Shown: positions 9,593 through 17,046 of the stretch, piece by piece
Position numbering within the stretch: the first letter of the stretch is position 1
Layout: the number at the start of each line of letters is the position of its first letter
NCBI RefSeq assembly: GCF_004339745.1
Contig: NZ_SMGP01000004.1
Span: forward strand, 1,054,001-1,118,000
From: Paraburkholderia sp. BL9I2N2
GTDB taxonomy: Bacteria > Pseudomonadota > Gammaproteobacteria > Burkholderiales > Burkholderiaceae
DNA length: 64,000 bases
Direction of reading: 5' to 3'
Program-made: the position numbers and the translations under genes
The notes under the pieces: generated by a model
What the model saw: the letters and a program-made list of their open reading frames with translations, nothing else
Databases searched by the model: none
Told to the model about the DNA's origin: nothing

Positions 9593-9937
9593 ATGAAATC
9601 GCTCATCAAAGCAGTCGCCATTGCAGCCGTTCTCGCCGCTCCGATCGCTTCGTTCGCTCAGTCGAGCCAACAGCCCGTCACCCGCGCGGAAGTTCGCGCC
9701 GATCTGATCCGGGTTGAACAAGCCGGCTACAACCCGGGTGCGTCGAACGATTCGACCTATCCGGCCGACATTCAGGCTGCCGAACGGCGCGTACAGGCGC
9801 AGAACCCAGCCGTCGCGCAGACCCAGGAGCCGGTCGCCGATACCAGCGGTTACGGGGGTGCGACAAGTGGTTCGTCGCAAGCGGGCGGGGTGGTTCAGCC
9901 GATGTCGGGCCCGAAGTCGGTGTACTTCGGTAACTAA
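9593..9937 (+). CDS. Small secreted DUF4148 protein
   Basis: 114 residues: signal peptide (1-22, ending SFAQ), then the DUF4148 core TRAEVRADLIRVEQAGYNPG... YPADIQAAERRV, and a Gly/Ser-rich tail ending VYFGN. The family is abundant in Burkholderiales, periplasmic, and of unknown function. A strong ribosome binding site (GGAGG) precedes the ATG. The upstream 280 bp are AT-rich and contain the direct repeat CGACAATTAT at 9397 and 9468, possibly regulatory. A second DUF4148 gene lies at 16665. Confidence 0.85.
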   Translation: MKSLIKAVAIAAVLAAPIASFAQSSQQPVTRAEVRADLIRVEQAGYNPGASNDSTYPADIQAAERRVQAQNPAVAQTQEPVADTSGYGGATSGSSQAGGVVQPMSGPKSVYFGN

Positions 9938-10306
9938 GCCAGCGAGGGAGCCGCTTGCGGGCCTGGATTCAGGCCGTAGTGGCAGGCCCTTGCAGAACGT
10001 CGATCGAGGCGAAAGCGCGCGGATCAACCGGGCAGCATTTCGCCTCGAACGAGATGCAGTAGTCTGTCAGCAAGCAGTGTGAAGTCGGTATCGACATGCG
10101 CGCCGCATTGATGGCGCGCACCCTTTCAACCGTCGAATTGATTCGAGCGCGACGCGGCAGCAGCGCCGCGAGCACCACAAGACAGCCGGGCCGCGCGAGT
10201 CGCGGTCCACAAGTCAAGGAACCTCCGCTGCCGCAAGGTAGCTTCGCCCAACCGTTTCACGGATTGGGCTTTTTTTGCGCGTCGGTTCCGCGGCGTGCGT
10301 ATCAGG
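9938..10306. other. Gap between DUF4148 and CBS genes
   Basis: 369 bp with no credible protein gene. The only clear element is the rho-independent terminator at 10246-10276. The distance from the DUF4148 stop is about 310 bp, so the transcript would have a long 3' untranslated region or a separate small RNA could end here. Confidence 0.5.
10246..10276 (+). terminator. Rho-independent terminator
   Basis: GCCCAACC pairs with GG-A-TTGGGC (one bulged A) around a 7-base loop, followed directly by TTTTTTT at 10270-10276. The T-run is on the plus strand, so it stops rightward transcription from the DUF4148 side before it reaches the convergent CBS gene. Confidence 0.75.
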
Positions 10307-10750
10307 TCAGGGCCGCTCGCCGTGAATATAGAACTCGAGCTGCTGAATGGTGAACTGCTGTTCGGCGATGATGTTCTTCACCAGGTCGCCGATCGATACC
10401 ATGCCGACCAGCCGGTCATTGTCGATCACGGGCAAGTGGCGCATGCGCCGCTCTGTCATGAGGGCCATGCAGTCGTCGGTGGTCTGATCGGGGCGGACAA
10501 AGCGCACGGCCTTGCTCATGATGTCGCGCACCGGCGTGGCCTTCGACGAGCGGTCCATCAGCACGACCTTGCGCGCATAGTCGCGCTCCGTGACGATTCC
10601 GGCGATGCTGTCGCCGTCCGTGACGACCAGCGCGCCGATGCCCTTTTCGGCCATCAGCTTGATCGCTTCGTAGACTGAGTCGTCGGCCCCGACAGTGAAA
10701 ACAGTGGTGTTGTTCGGTTTCGTTTTAAGAAGCTGTGCAACGCTTGTCAT
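10307..10750 (-). CDS. Tandem CBS-domain protein
   Basis: 147 residues made of two CBS repeats, a cytoplasmic nucleotide-sensing module. Repeat 1 (about 10-65): VFTVGADDSVYEAIKLMAEKG, GALVVTDG, GIVTERDYARKV. Repeat 2 (about 78-133): TPVRDIMSKAVRFVRPDQTT, CMALMTERRMRHLPVID, VGMVSIGDLVKNII. There is no attached enzyme or membrane domain. Start ATG 10750 has GGAG seven bases upstream. CBS pairs bind AMP, ATP or SAM; the partner here is unknown. Confidence 0.9.
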   Translation of the reverse strand: MTSVAQLLKTKPNNTTVFTVGADDSVYEAIKLMAEKGIGALVVTDGDSIAGIVTERDYARKVVLMDRSSKATPVRDIMSKAVRFVRPDQTTDDCMALMTERRMRHLPVIDNDRLVGMVSIGDLVKNIIAEQQFTIQQLEFYIHGERP

Positions 10751-10996
10751 GGAGCGGCTCCGTTTCGCAGTGCAGCACGCCGGCGCGGCGCGCTGTCGTG
10801 AGGGACAGGCCATTCCAGTATAGGCGTGACGCGCCACCGGGGTACTTCGGGAATACCTGTGGCGCGCGCTGCGTTTAACTCGGGTAGCGGCGCACCGCCA
10901 GAGCGGTTCCGCGCTCCATGCAGGGGCATACGGGTGCGGCAGGCCGATTAGCGGTAAACTCCCAGTCCGTACCTTATTCCCGGTTTGATCGGGTTC

Positions 10997-11671
10997 ATGT
11001 CAGCACCATTGTCTAACGCCATGCTCACGTCTCACGATCCGTCGCCCGCAGTAGACGGCGCACCCAACGGCGAATGCGTCATTCTCGACGCCACCGCCAC
11101 GCTTCCTACGCGCTACGGCACGTTCACTTCCTACGTGTTTCGCGTATGCGAGAGCGGCGCCGAACATCTCGCGCTCGTGATGGGCGACGTCGCCAACCAG
11201 TCGTCCGTGTTGACGCGCCTGCATTCCGAGTGCCTCACCGGCGACGTGCTCGGCTCGTACCGCTGCGACTGCGGCGAGCAGCTCGACCTCGCGCTGCGCT
11301 ACATCGCGGCGGAAGGCTGCGGCGTGCTGCTGTATCTGCGCGGCCACGAAGGGCGCGGCATCGGCCTGTCGAACAAGATTCGCGCATATGCGCTGCAGGA
11401 GCAGGGGCGCGACACCGTCGAGGCCAATCTCGATCTCGGCTTGCCGGACGACTCGCGCGAATACGACTCGGCCGCGGGCATTCTGCGCACGCTGAAGGTC
11501 ACGTCGGTGCGTCTGATGAGCAACAATCCGGAGAAGTTCGACACGCTGTCCAAGCATGGCATTCCGGTGTGCGAGCGGGTCGCGCTGGCGATTCCGATGC
11601 GCGAGGAAAACGAGCGTTATATCCGCACCAAGCAGGTGAAGTTCGGTCATTACTTCGACGAGAACGAATGA
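10997..11671 (+). CDS. ribA: GTP cyclohydrolase II
   Basis: First enzyme of riboflavin synthesis: converts GTP to 2,5-diamino-6-ribosylamino-pyrimidinone 5'-phosphate, formate and pyrophosphate. 224 residues from ATG 10997. Zinc ligands are Cys79, Cys90 and Cys92 (SECLTGDVLGSYRCDCGEQ); the GHEGRGIGL stretch and LMSNNPEK near the C-terminus are signature motifs. A short unusual N-terminal extension of about 25 residues precedes the catalytic core, and the internal ATG at 11021 is an alternative start; no strong ribosome binding site decides between them. It is a stand-alone gene, without the dihydroxybutanone-phosphate synthase domain of ribBA fusions. Confidence 0.93.
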   Translation: MSAPLSNAMLTSHDPSPAVDGAPNGECVILDATATLPTRYGTFTSYVFRVCESGAEHLALVMGDVANQSSVLTRLHSECLTGDVLGSYRCDCGEQLDLALRYIAAEGCGVLLYLRGHEGRGIGLSNKIRAYALQEQGRDTVEANLDLGLPDDSREYDSAAGILRTLKVTSVRLMSNNPEKFDTLSKHGIPVCERVALAIPMREENERYIRTKQVKFGHYFDENE

Positions 11672-11742
11672 GCCACGCGCCTGTGCCGGCCGCCGTTTGT
11701 GCACGGCAGCCGGCGTTGTAGCGGCGGATTCGTCGATATCTT

Positions 11743-11770
11743 GCGCCCGGCATGCCGGGCGCTTTGCTTT
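11743..11770 (+). terminator. Rho-independent terminator after ribA
   Basis: Perfect 9-bp stem GCGCCCGGC / GCCGGGCGC with a 2-base apparent loop (AT; in practice the loop is wider), followed by TTTGCTTT. It lies 72 bp after the ribA stop, on the plus strand. Confidence 0.7.
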
Positions 11771-11799
11771 GCGCCTTCGATACATCGAAGCGCGGCGGA

Positions 11800-12003
11800 T
11801 CAGAACAGGCTGAAGTCGTCGTTGCTGTCGGGAATTGCGTTGAGCACGTCCTGCAGCGCGCGCCAGCCTAGCCATCCCACAAGACTTGCCGATATCGCCA
11901 GCCAGCGGTGCGCGCGCGTGTTCATGCGCGTCGATCGCGTTCGATGTTGGGACGCGACCTTGCGCGCGTCGATCGATGTACGTAGCAAAGGGCAGGTATG
12001 CAT
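11800..12003 (-). CDS. Small single-pass membrane protein, unknown function
   Basis: 67 residues: a basic N-terminus rich in Arg, one hydrophobic helix (about 34-51, WLAISASLVGWLGWRALQ) and an acidic tail ending PDSNDDFSLF. The ATG at 12003 has a strong ribosome binding site, GAGGAG, at about eight bases. It begins 14 bp after the stop of the NmrA-like gene on the same strand, so the two are probably co-transcribed. I do not recognise a family; the charge layout suggests an inner-membrane anchor with Arg-rich cytoplasmic side. Confidence 0.6.
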   Translation of the reverse strand: MHTCPLLRTSIDARKVASQHRTRSTRMNTRAHRWLAISASLVGWLGWRALQDVLNAIPDSNDDFSLF

Positions 12004-12017
12004 GCGGTCTCTCCTCT

Positions 12018-12935
12018 CTAACGAGCGGTGCCGTCGGCGGTTGCCGCGGCCGTGGCCACGCGCGGCAGAATCGCCGCCAATACTTCAGCTAGCGTCGTCG
12101 CGCCGAAGCGACGTTCGCTGATATCCGCTTCGACATCGATACGACCCGCGTTGTGCGCGTCGTAGAGGTCGGTGATCGAACGCGCGTGGCCTTCGCCGAG
12201 CCCCGCGCCTTGCAGCACCGCGGCCCATTCGCCGCGCGGCACTTCACGTGCTACGACGGCACGGCCTGCCAGTTCGCTGATCGTGCGCGCCACGTCCAAT
12301 GCGCTGATGCGCTCATCGCTTTCGATGCTCACGACACGCGGCGAGACCGGCTGCACTCGATCGTCGAGCAACAGTTCGACGGCCAGCACGCCCACGTCCT
12401 GTGCGGCGACGGTGGGAAAGCGTTTGCTCAACGGATGATGCAGACTCGGCAGCGCGCCTTTCGCGAGCGCGATCGGCAGCACGCGTGCCCAGTTATGCAT
12501 GTGTTCGGCGGCGCGCAGAAACGTCAACTGCGAGTCCACCGTTCGCAGTTGCGTTTCAAGCTGGTGAAACAGCGTGGTGATGCCCGTGCCGGCCGCATGT
12601 TCCGCGCCGTAGTCGGAGAGCGCGAGAATGCGAGAGGGCGGATCGGCGCGCAATGCCGCGATGCTCACGTCGATCATGCGCCGCATCGCCTGTGCGGGAT
12701 CGGCGTGTCCCCGTGGCAACGGACACAGCAGTTGCACGGCATGCGCACCTTCGATTGCGCGCGCCACCGTTGCGGCGTCGAGCAGATCGGCAACGGCGAT
12801 CTCGCAGCCGATCCCGGCGAGGAATTCGCCCTGTTTTTTATCGCGGACCACCGCACGCACGTTGCGGCCCGCCCGGCGCAATGCCGCCGCGCTCACTGCG
12901 CCGACATTGCCGGCTGCTCCAAAAATCACGAACAC
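12018..12935 (-). CDS. NmrA-like NAD(P)-binding oxidoreductase
   Basis: 305 residues, atypical short-chain dehydrogenase fold. The GTG at 12935 is the start (AAGGAG nine bases upstream) and opens straight into the first beta strand and glycine motif VFVIFGAAGNVGAVSAAAL. Then VRAVVRDKKQGEFLAGIGCEIAVADLLD, typical of NmrA/azoreductase-like proteins that bind NAD(P) and act on quinones or as redox sensors. The catalytic YxxxK of classical SDRs is not evident. It is divergent from an AraC regulator (13141) and followed by a small membrane protein gene. Substrate unknown. Confidence 0.82.
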   Translation of the reverse strand: MFVIFGAAGNVGAVSAAALRRAGRNVRAVVRDKKQGEFLAGIGCEIAVADLLDAATVARAIEGAHAVQLLCPLPRGHADPAQAMRRMIDVSIAALRADPPSRILALSDYGAEHAAGTGITTLFHQLETQLRTVDSQLTFLRAAEHMHNWARVLPIALAKGALPSLHHPLSKRFPTVAAQDVGVLAVELLLDDRVQPVSPRVVSIESDERISALDVARTISELAGRAVVAREVPRGEWAAVLQGAGLGEGHARSITDLYDAHNAGRIDVEADISERRFGATTLAEVLAAILPRVATAAATADGTAR

Positions 12936-13140
12936 GTTGCGCTCCTTGTTGGCTCGGTACGGCCTTATCTTAGAGGCGCGGCAGCGGGGAAACGCGCGGG
13001 CAAGGATCGCGCCGCGCAGATTCGGATGACGGTTTTGCTTGCCGCGCAGCAGCAGACGCGTTGAATCTCGTAGAGTCGAGCGAAGCGGCGCGAAACGTCG
13101 CACAATGCAGGCACACTCGAAGTCATCCACGAGGGCAGCA

Positions 13141-14079
13141 ATGAATGCAGTGACACCGATACCTGGACTGCAACCGCAGCCGCATAGCGGTTCCCGCGTC
13201 GTATTGCGTTCGAGCAGACTGCTCGGCTGGCAAGGCTTCGGCGCGGAGCTGGTCAACGTGTCGGCCGGGCTGCACCGTATTCCCGCGTTCAAATATCACC
13301 GGGTGGGCGTGCATGTCGGCGCGCCCGTCAAGGCACGCTGCCTGTGCAACGAGCGCCGCTACTCGCGAATCCAGGCGCATGGCGACGCCGACGTGATTCC
13401 CGCCGGACTCGACGGGCAGTGGAGCGATGAAGCCGCCTGCACGATTTTCAGCGTGTGGATCAGCGAGGCGTTCGCGCAGCGGACCGTCGAGCAACTGTCG
13501 CTGAAATCGAGCGATGCGCAACTGCGCCCACAATTCCAGCTGCGCGATCCGCGCTTTCAGCATCTCGCCTGGGCCTTACGCGCCGAACTCGAAGCGGACG
13601 AGGCATCCGATCCGCTCTACGCCGAAAGCCTGTGTACGGCGATGATGGTGCGATTGATCGGCGGTGCGCCGACGCTCGATAACAAGCGGCGCACGCTCGC
13701 GCCGAAAACGGCCGCGCGCGTGATCGAGTTTATCGAAGCGCATCTGGACCAGCGTCTCACGCTAAGCGAACTGGCCGCACTCGCCGAGTTGAGCGTGCCG
13801 CATTTCAAGGTGCTGTTTCGCGAGACGCTCGGCATGCCGGTGCATCAATACGTGGTGCAGCGGCGCGTGGAGCGCGCGCGAACGCTGCTGCTGCAAGGCA
13901 AGCTCAACGCGAGTCAGATCGCGCTCGATACGGGCTTCGCGCATCAGAGCCATATGGCGCATTGGATGGGCCGCTTGTTGGGTGTGACGCCGCGCGAGCT
14001 GATCAGGTCAAGTGCGAATTCAGGCAGCATTGTCGAGTTCGATTCGAGCCATTCCCGCCGCATTGCTACGCCGCGCTAG
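13141..14079 (+). CDS. AraC-family transcriptional regulator
   Basis: 312 residues. The C-terminal DNA-binding domain (about 200-300) has two helix-turn-helix units: LTLSELAALAELSVPHFKVLFRE then RRVERARTLLLQGKLNASQIALDTGFAHQSHMAHWMGRLLGVTPREL. The N-terminal 180 residues would hold a cupin-like sensing domain. ATG 13141 is preceded by GAGGG. It is divergent from the NmrA-like gene, its likely target (inferred). Confidence 0.9.
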   Translation: MNAVTPIPGLQPQPHSGSRVVLRSSRLLGWQGFGAELVNVSAGLHRIPAFKYHRVGVHVGAPVKARCLCNERRYSRIQAHGDADVIPAGLDGQWSDEAACTIFSVWISEAFAQRTVEQLSLKSSDAQLRPQFQLRDPRFQHLAWALRAELEADEASDPLYAESLCTAMMVRLIGGAPTLDNKRRTLAPKTAARVIEFIEAHLDQRLTLSELAALAELSVPHFKVLFRETLGMPVHQYVVQRRVERARTLLLQGKLNASQIALDTGFAHQSHMAHWMGRLLGVTPRELIRSSANSGSIVEFDSSHSRRIATPR

Positions 14080-14098
14080 ACCCTCGCAACGACGTTAT

Positions 14099-14130
14099 GC
14101 GCGCGGCCTCACTGGATCGAGGCCGCGCGC
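14099..14130. terminator. Strong hairpin between convergent genes
   Basis: Perfect 12-bp inverted repeat GCGCGCGGCCTC / GAGGCCGCGCGC with an 8-base loop, midway between the AraC stop (14079) and the anti-sigma stop (14169). There is no T-run on either strand, so it may be a rho-dependent or bidirectional stop, or protect 3' ends. Confidence 0.45.
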
Positions 14131-14168
14131 CTGGAAGCTGAAGCGCACACCGTAATGCAGGGCACCGA

Positions 14169-14996
14169 TCAACCCGGCGCCGCGCCCGTCAACTGCGAAT
14201 AGACGTCATGCGACAGTTGCAGCAACTGCTTGCGGTCGATTCCGCCCGACACCGCATAGCCGAAATCGCCGTCGATCCAGTAGAACACGTTCACCGGGCC
14301 GTCCTGATACAGCTTGAACGCGGTCGTGTTCGAGTTCTGCTGGCGACGCGAAATGCACAGCGTGACGCGCTCGCCGTTCGGCCCGCGATACATGAACTGC
14401 GCGGTCGGTCCATCGGCGCCAGGCAGCAGCCGTCCGCCCGAGAGATTGAAGCCGCTCTTCGACAGAATCGGCGGATGCACGTTGGTGCCGAGACGGTTGG
14501 AGAGCCACTGCACGAAATCCTGTTCGTGATCGTCGGTGCTCATCTCGGTCGGCCGGTCGACGGCGGGCATGTAGACCACATGCGCCACCGCCGCCTGCCG
14601 CGCGAACACTTCCGAGCTGTCCGCGCTGACAGGCCGCGTGTCCGAGTGGCCACTTGCAACCGGCGCGATCACGTCCTGTCCCATATGCGTGCCCACGCCG
14701 ATGCCCACGCCCATCACCAGCGCCGCCGCCATCCCGGCGAATTGCGGCCAGTTGGCGGCAATCCGCCAGCGGCGCGGCGCAGGCGCCTGCAGGCGCTTCG
14801 GCACGGGTTCGCTCAGCACGCGGTCGTAGCGCTCGTGGAACATGCTGTTCAGCGAAAAATAATCGCTGACTCGCGCGGCCAACTCGGGGTTCTGTTCGAG
14901 CGCGCGCTCCACATCGGCACGGCGTTCGTCGGACAGCGTGCCGTCCACGTACGCATGCAGGTCTTCTTCGCCGATCGGCATAGTTTGGTCGCTCAT
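14169..14996 (-). CDS. Anti-sigma factor partner of the ECF sigma
   Basis: 275 residues, single-pass membrane protein. The N-terminus (IGEEDLHAYVDGTLSDERRADVERALEQNPELAARV) is the anti-sigma domain pattern; no HxxxCxxC zinc motif is seen. One transmembrane helix is at about 83-103 (FAGMAAALVMGVGIGVGT). A periplasmic domain follows, with NLSGGRLLPGADGPTAQFMY and YWIDGDFGYAVSG. Its ATG overlaps the stop of the sigma gene (ATGA), so both are made together. Expected role: hold the ECF sigma inactive until an envelope or oxidative signal. Confidence 0.87.
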   Translation of the reverse strand: MSDQTMPIGEEDLHAYVDGTLSDERRADVERALEQNPELAARVSDYFSLNSMFHERYDRVLSEPVPKRLQAPAPRRWRIAANWPQFAGMAAALVMGVGIGVGTHMGQDVIAPVASGHSDTRPVSADSSEVFARQAAVAHVVYMPAVDRPTEMSTDDHEQDFVQWLSNRLGTNVHPPILSKSGFNLSGGRLLPGADGPTAQFMYRGPNGERVTLCISRRQQNSNTTAFKLYQDGPVNVFYWIDGDFGYAVSGGIDRKQLLQLSHDVYSQLTGAAPG

Positions 14997-15511
14997 CGCA
15001 CCACCTGTAATTTTGCACCGGGCTGCGTGCCCGCCATCAACGCCCGCAACCGTTCGCGTCCGCGCGACAGCCGCGACATCACCGTGCCGAGCGGAATGTT
15101 CAGCGCGAGCGCCACGTCGGCGTAGCTCATTTCCTCGAGGCCCACCAGCAGCACGACTTCACGCTGCTCCATGGGCAGGCGCTGCAGCGCGTAGTCGAGG
15201 TCGCGCATTTCCAGCGAGCGGGTCTGCTCGGAGGGCACGGCGAATTCGCTCTCGGACACGCTTTCGTCGTCGACCGCCACGTGGACGGCGCGCGCCGAAG
15301 CCTTGCGCGCCTGATTGGCGAACACGTTGTGCATGATCGTAAACAGCCACGCGCGCAGATCGGTGCCCGGCTGGAACATGCCGGTGCGGCCGAGCGCGCG
15401 TTCGAGCGTGTCCTGCACCAGATCGTCGGCGAGGTCGCGATTGTTGATCAACGCTCGTGCATAGCGCCGCAAACGCGGTACATGCTCCATCAACTCGTCA
15501 CGGACATCCAT
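14993..15511 (-). CDS. ECF-type RNA polymerase sigma factor
   Basis: 172 residues with region 2 (LRRYARALINNRDLADDLVQDTLERAL and LRAWLFTIMHNVFANQARK) and region 4 (LQRLPMEQREVVLLVGLEEMSYADVALALNIPLGTVMSRLSRGRERL). ATG 15511 is preferred over the in-frame TTG at 15523. It is flanked by two anti-sigma-like genes, with catalase-like and cytochrome b561 genes nearby. From memory, this neighbourhood is characteristic of the ECF group often called ECF26; that assignment needs a profile search. A GGAATA-type promoter (15587-15614) lies 76 bp upstream of the start codon, suggesting autoregulation. Confidence 0.93.
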   Translation of the reverse strand: MDVRDELMEHVPRLRRYARALINNRDLADDLVQDTLERALGRTGMFQPGTDLRAWLFTIMHNVFANQARKASARAVHVAVDDESVSESEFAVPSEQTRSLEMRDLDYALQRLPMEQREVVLLVGLEEMSYADVALALNIPLGTVMSRLSRGRERLRALMAGTQPGAKLQVVR

Positions 15512-15586
15512 TTTGTATCCCAATCGTGGAGTTTTTCCGCGGGCAAGAAGGCGTTCTCCTGCCGCGCGAAAAGACGCATTCGAGAT

Positions 15587-15614
15587 GCGAACACACGTGC
15601 GCGCATTTTATTCC
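15587..15614 (-). promoter_or_regulatory. Candidate ECF promoter of the sigma gene
   Basis: On the minus strand GGAATA (15614-15609), 14 bp, GTGTTCGC (15594-15587). The same -10-like octamer as the promoter at 16421-16449. It lies between the two anti-sigma-like genes and would transcribe the sigma/anti-sigma pair separately. Confidence 0.6.
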
Positions 15615-15661
15615 GCCGTGGTGTCTGAAAGCGTGAAATGTGTGCCGCAGTCAACATCCTG

Positions 15662-16384
15662 TCATCGCATGGTCATCGCGTCGGCGGCGCGCATCAGGCC
15701 GTGGGTGCGGGCGTCGCCGGCGACCACGAAACGCTGCCGCTGCGCGGTCCACAGCAACAGGCGAATCTCGCCGATGCGTCTCGCGGACCACTGCGCCTGC
15801 GCCGGCGCGAACAGCGCCAGAGCCGACAGCAGCACCACCGGTTGATTGTCGCCGTTCAGATAGATGAATTCGCTGACCCGCTGAAGCGGGCCCAGCGCCA
15901 CCACTTTTTGGTCCACGAGGCGCAACCCGATCGCCGAAAGATTCGGCGCGGACGGATCGGCGCGCGTCGGCGACGCAGCGGAAAACTGCCCGGCGGCGCT
16001 TTCGGCCAATGCCATCACCGCGGCGTTGTTCAGCGCCTGGGCGGACACCTGAGTCGCGGCGAGCCAGCCGCTTGCCACCGCCAGCGTCAGCGCGAGCGCC
16101 GCCAGCGTGTTGACCACCTTGCGGGTCCGTTTTCCCGTGTTGATGCGCTCCAACACGCGGCGCCATCCTTTGACGCGGCCCGGCACGGGTTCGTCAGTTG
16201 TTTGGAAAGCCTGCTGAATCTGCGCGTTCAGCCTGCCGTAAAACGCCACCCGGCGCGCCTCCGCCGGATCCTTGCCCAGATAGTCCCGCAGAAATGCCGC
16301 GCGCTCAGGCGTCAGCGTGCCGTCGGCGTAGGCCTGAATGTCCGCTTCGGAAAGCGGCGAATCGGAAGGGGCGTCAATGGTCAT
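15662..16384 (-). CDS. Second anti-sigma-like membrane protein
   Basis: 240 residues from ATG 16384. Same layout as the other anti-sigma factor: N-terminal LSEADIQAYADGTLTPERAAFLRDYLGKDPAEARRVAFY, one membrane helix at about 84-104 (LAALALTLAVASGWLA), then a periplasmic domain. There is no zinc-binding HxxxCxxC. The stop is 150 bp before the sigma gene on the same strand. There is no second sigma gene nearby, so it may act on the same ECF sigma or be a regulator of the anti-sigma. No clear ribosome binding site supports ATG 16384; a GTG at 16432 is an alternative. Confidence 0.75.
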   Translation of the reverse strand: MTIDAPSDSPLSEADIQAYADGTLTPERAAFLRDYLGKDPAEARRVAFYGRLNAQIQQAFQTTDEPVPGRVKGWRRVLERINTGKRTRKVVNTLAALALTLAVASGWLAATQVSAQALNNAAVMALAESAAGQFSAASPTRADPSAPNLSAIGLRLVDQKVVALGPLQRVSEFIYLNGDNQPVVLLSALALFAPAQAQWSARRIGEIRLLLWTAQRQRFVVAGDARTHGLMRAADAMTMR

Positions 16385-16420
16385 GATGTCGGCGTGCGAG
16401 GGAGTTCGGCTAGCGAAGGG

Positions 16421-16449
16421 GCGAACACGCACACACCCAAGTTTATTCC
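16421..16449 (-). promoter_or_regulatory. Candidate ECF promoter of the second anti-sigma-like gene
   Basis: Minus strand GGAATA (16449-16444), 15 bp, GTGTTCGC (16428-16421), about 37 bp upstream of ATG 16384. It matches the sigma-gene promoter box for box. Confidence 0.6.
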
Positions 16450-16532
16450 ATATGTTCGCACGCCAATTTCAGCGCCGCAGGGCGGCCGCGAGCGCACTTT
16501 CATGCGCCCCTCAGCGCGCTGCCGAAGCACGA

Positions 16533-16561
16533 GCTAACCCGATTGCGCGCCGGTTTATTCC
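16533..16561 (-). promoter_or_regulatory. Second, upstream ECF-like promoter in tandem
   Basis: Minus strand GGAATA (16561-16556), 15 bp, GGGTTAGC (16540-16533). It points the same way as the promoter at 16421-16449, 112 bp further upstream; the -10 part is weaker. Confidence 0.45.
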
Positions 16562-16597
16562 CGCTTCCGGATATGTTTTTTCTGACGCTTCGAGGCA

Positions 16598-16626
16598 GGA
16601 ATAAAAGCCATGGACCTGTGGTTCTC
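16598..16626 (+). promoter_or_regulatory. Candidate ECF promoter of the DUF4148 gene
   Basis: Plus strand GGAATA (16598-16603), 15 bp, TGGTTCTC (16619-16626), about 38 bp before the ATG at 16665. The -35 hexamer and the following AA are the same as in the sigma locus promoters. Confidence 0.5.
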
Positions 16627-16664
16627 CCTCATGCAAACCCGCACAAAACTCACTGGAGTTCATC

Positions 16665-16934
16665 ATGAAGAAGATCGCTTTTGCCGCATTGTCCGTTGCT
16701 GTTCTCGCTGCTTCGTCGAGCGCTTTCGCGCAAGGCAAGACGCGTGCTGAGGTGTATCAGGAATTGATCCAGGCCCAGCAGAACGGCCTGAATTACGTCA
16801 CCGATGCATCGTATCCCGACGTGAGCCCGGTGTTCGCGCAGCAGGTCGCGCAGCACAAGGAAGCACTCGCCAAAGAAGCGGCAGCCGCCAACCATGTTGC
16901 GAGCCAGGACGCGCAGGCAGGCAGCGTCAATTGA
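16665..16934 (+). CDS. Small secreted DUF4148 protein (second copy)
   Basis: 89 residues: signal peptide (1-22, ending AFAQ), then KTRAEVYQELIQAQQNGL and a helical, Gln/Ala-rich remainder. Same family as the protein at 9593 but lacking its Gly-rich tail. GGAG precedes the ATG. Its promoter resembles those of the ECF sigma locus on the other strand, so it is probably a member of that regulon. Function unknown. A strong GC hairpin (16947-16975) without T-run follows the gene. Confidence 0.85.
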   Translation: MKKIAFAALSVAVLAASSSAFAQGKTRAEVYQELIQAQQNGLNYVTDASYPDVSPVFAQQVAQHKEALAKEAAAANHVASQDAQAGSVN

Positions 16935-16984
16935 AGTGCCGATACCCCGGCGCGCGACTGGAACGGGCGCGCCGGATATCGAAT

Positions 16985-17012
16985 GGAATAGATCGCTGCA
17001 TCGCGTGTTAGC
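16985..17012 (+). promoter_or_regulatory. Candidate ECF promoter of the catalase-like gene
   Basis: Plus strand GGAATA (16985-16990), 14 bp, GTGTTAGC (17005-17012), 35 bp before the GTG start at 17047. Spacing and boxes match the other members of the set. Confidence 0.55.
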
Positions 17013-17046
17013 CCGGTAAGCGCATCTATCCGAGAGAGGAGTTTTC

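Noticed and set aside
10851..10880. GGAATA followed by GCGTTTAA upstream of ribA as another ECF promoter
   Set aside because: The -10 part is poor and ribA has no link to the ECF regulon; single hit expected by chance.
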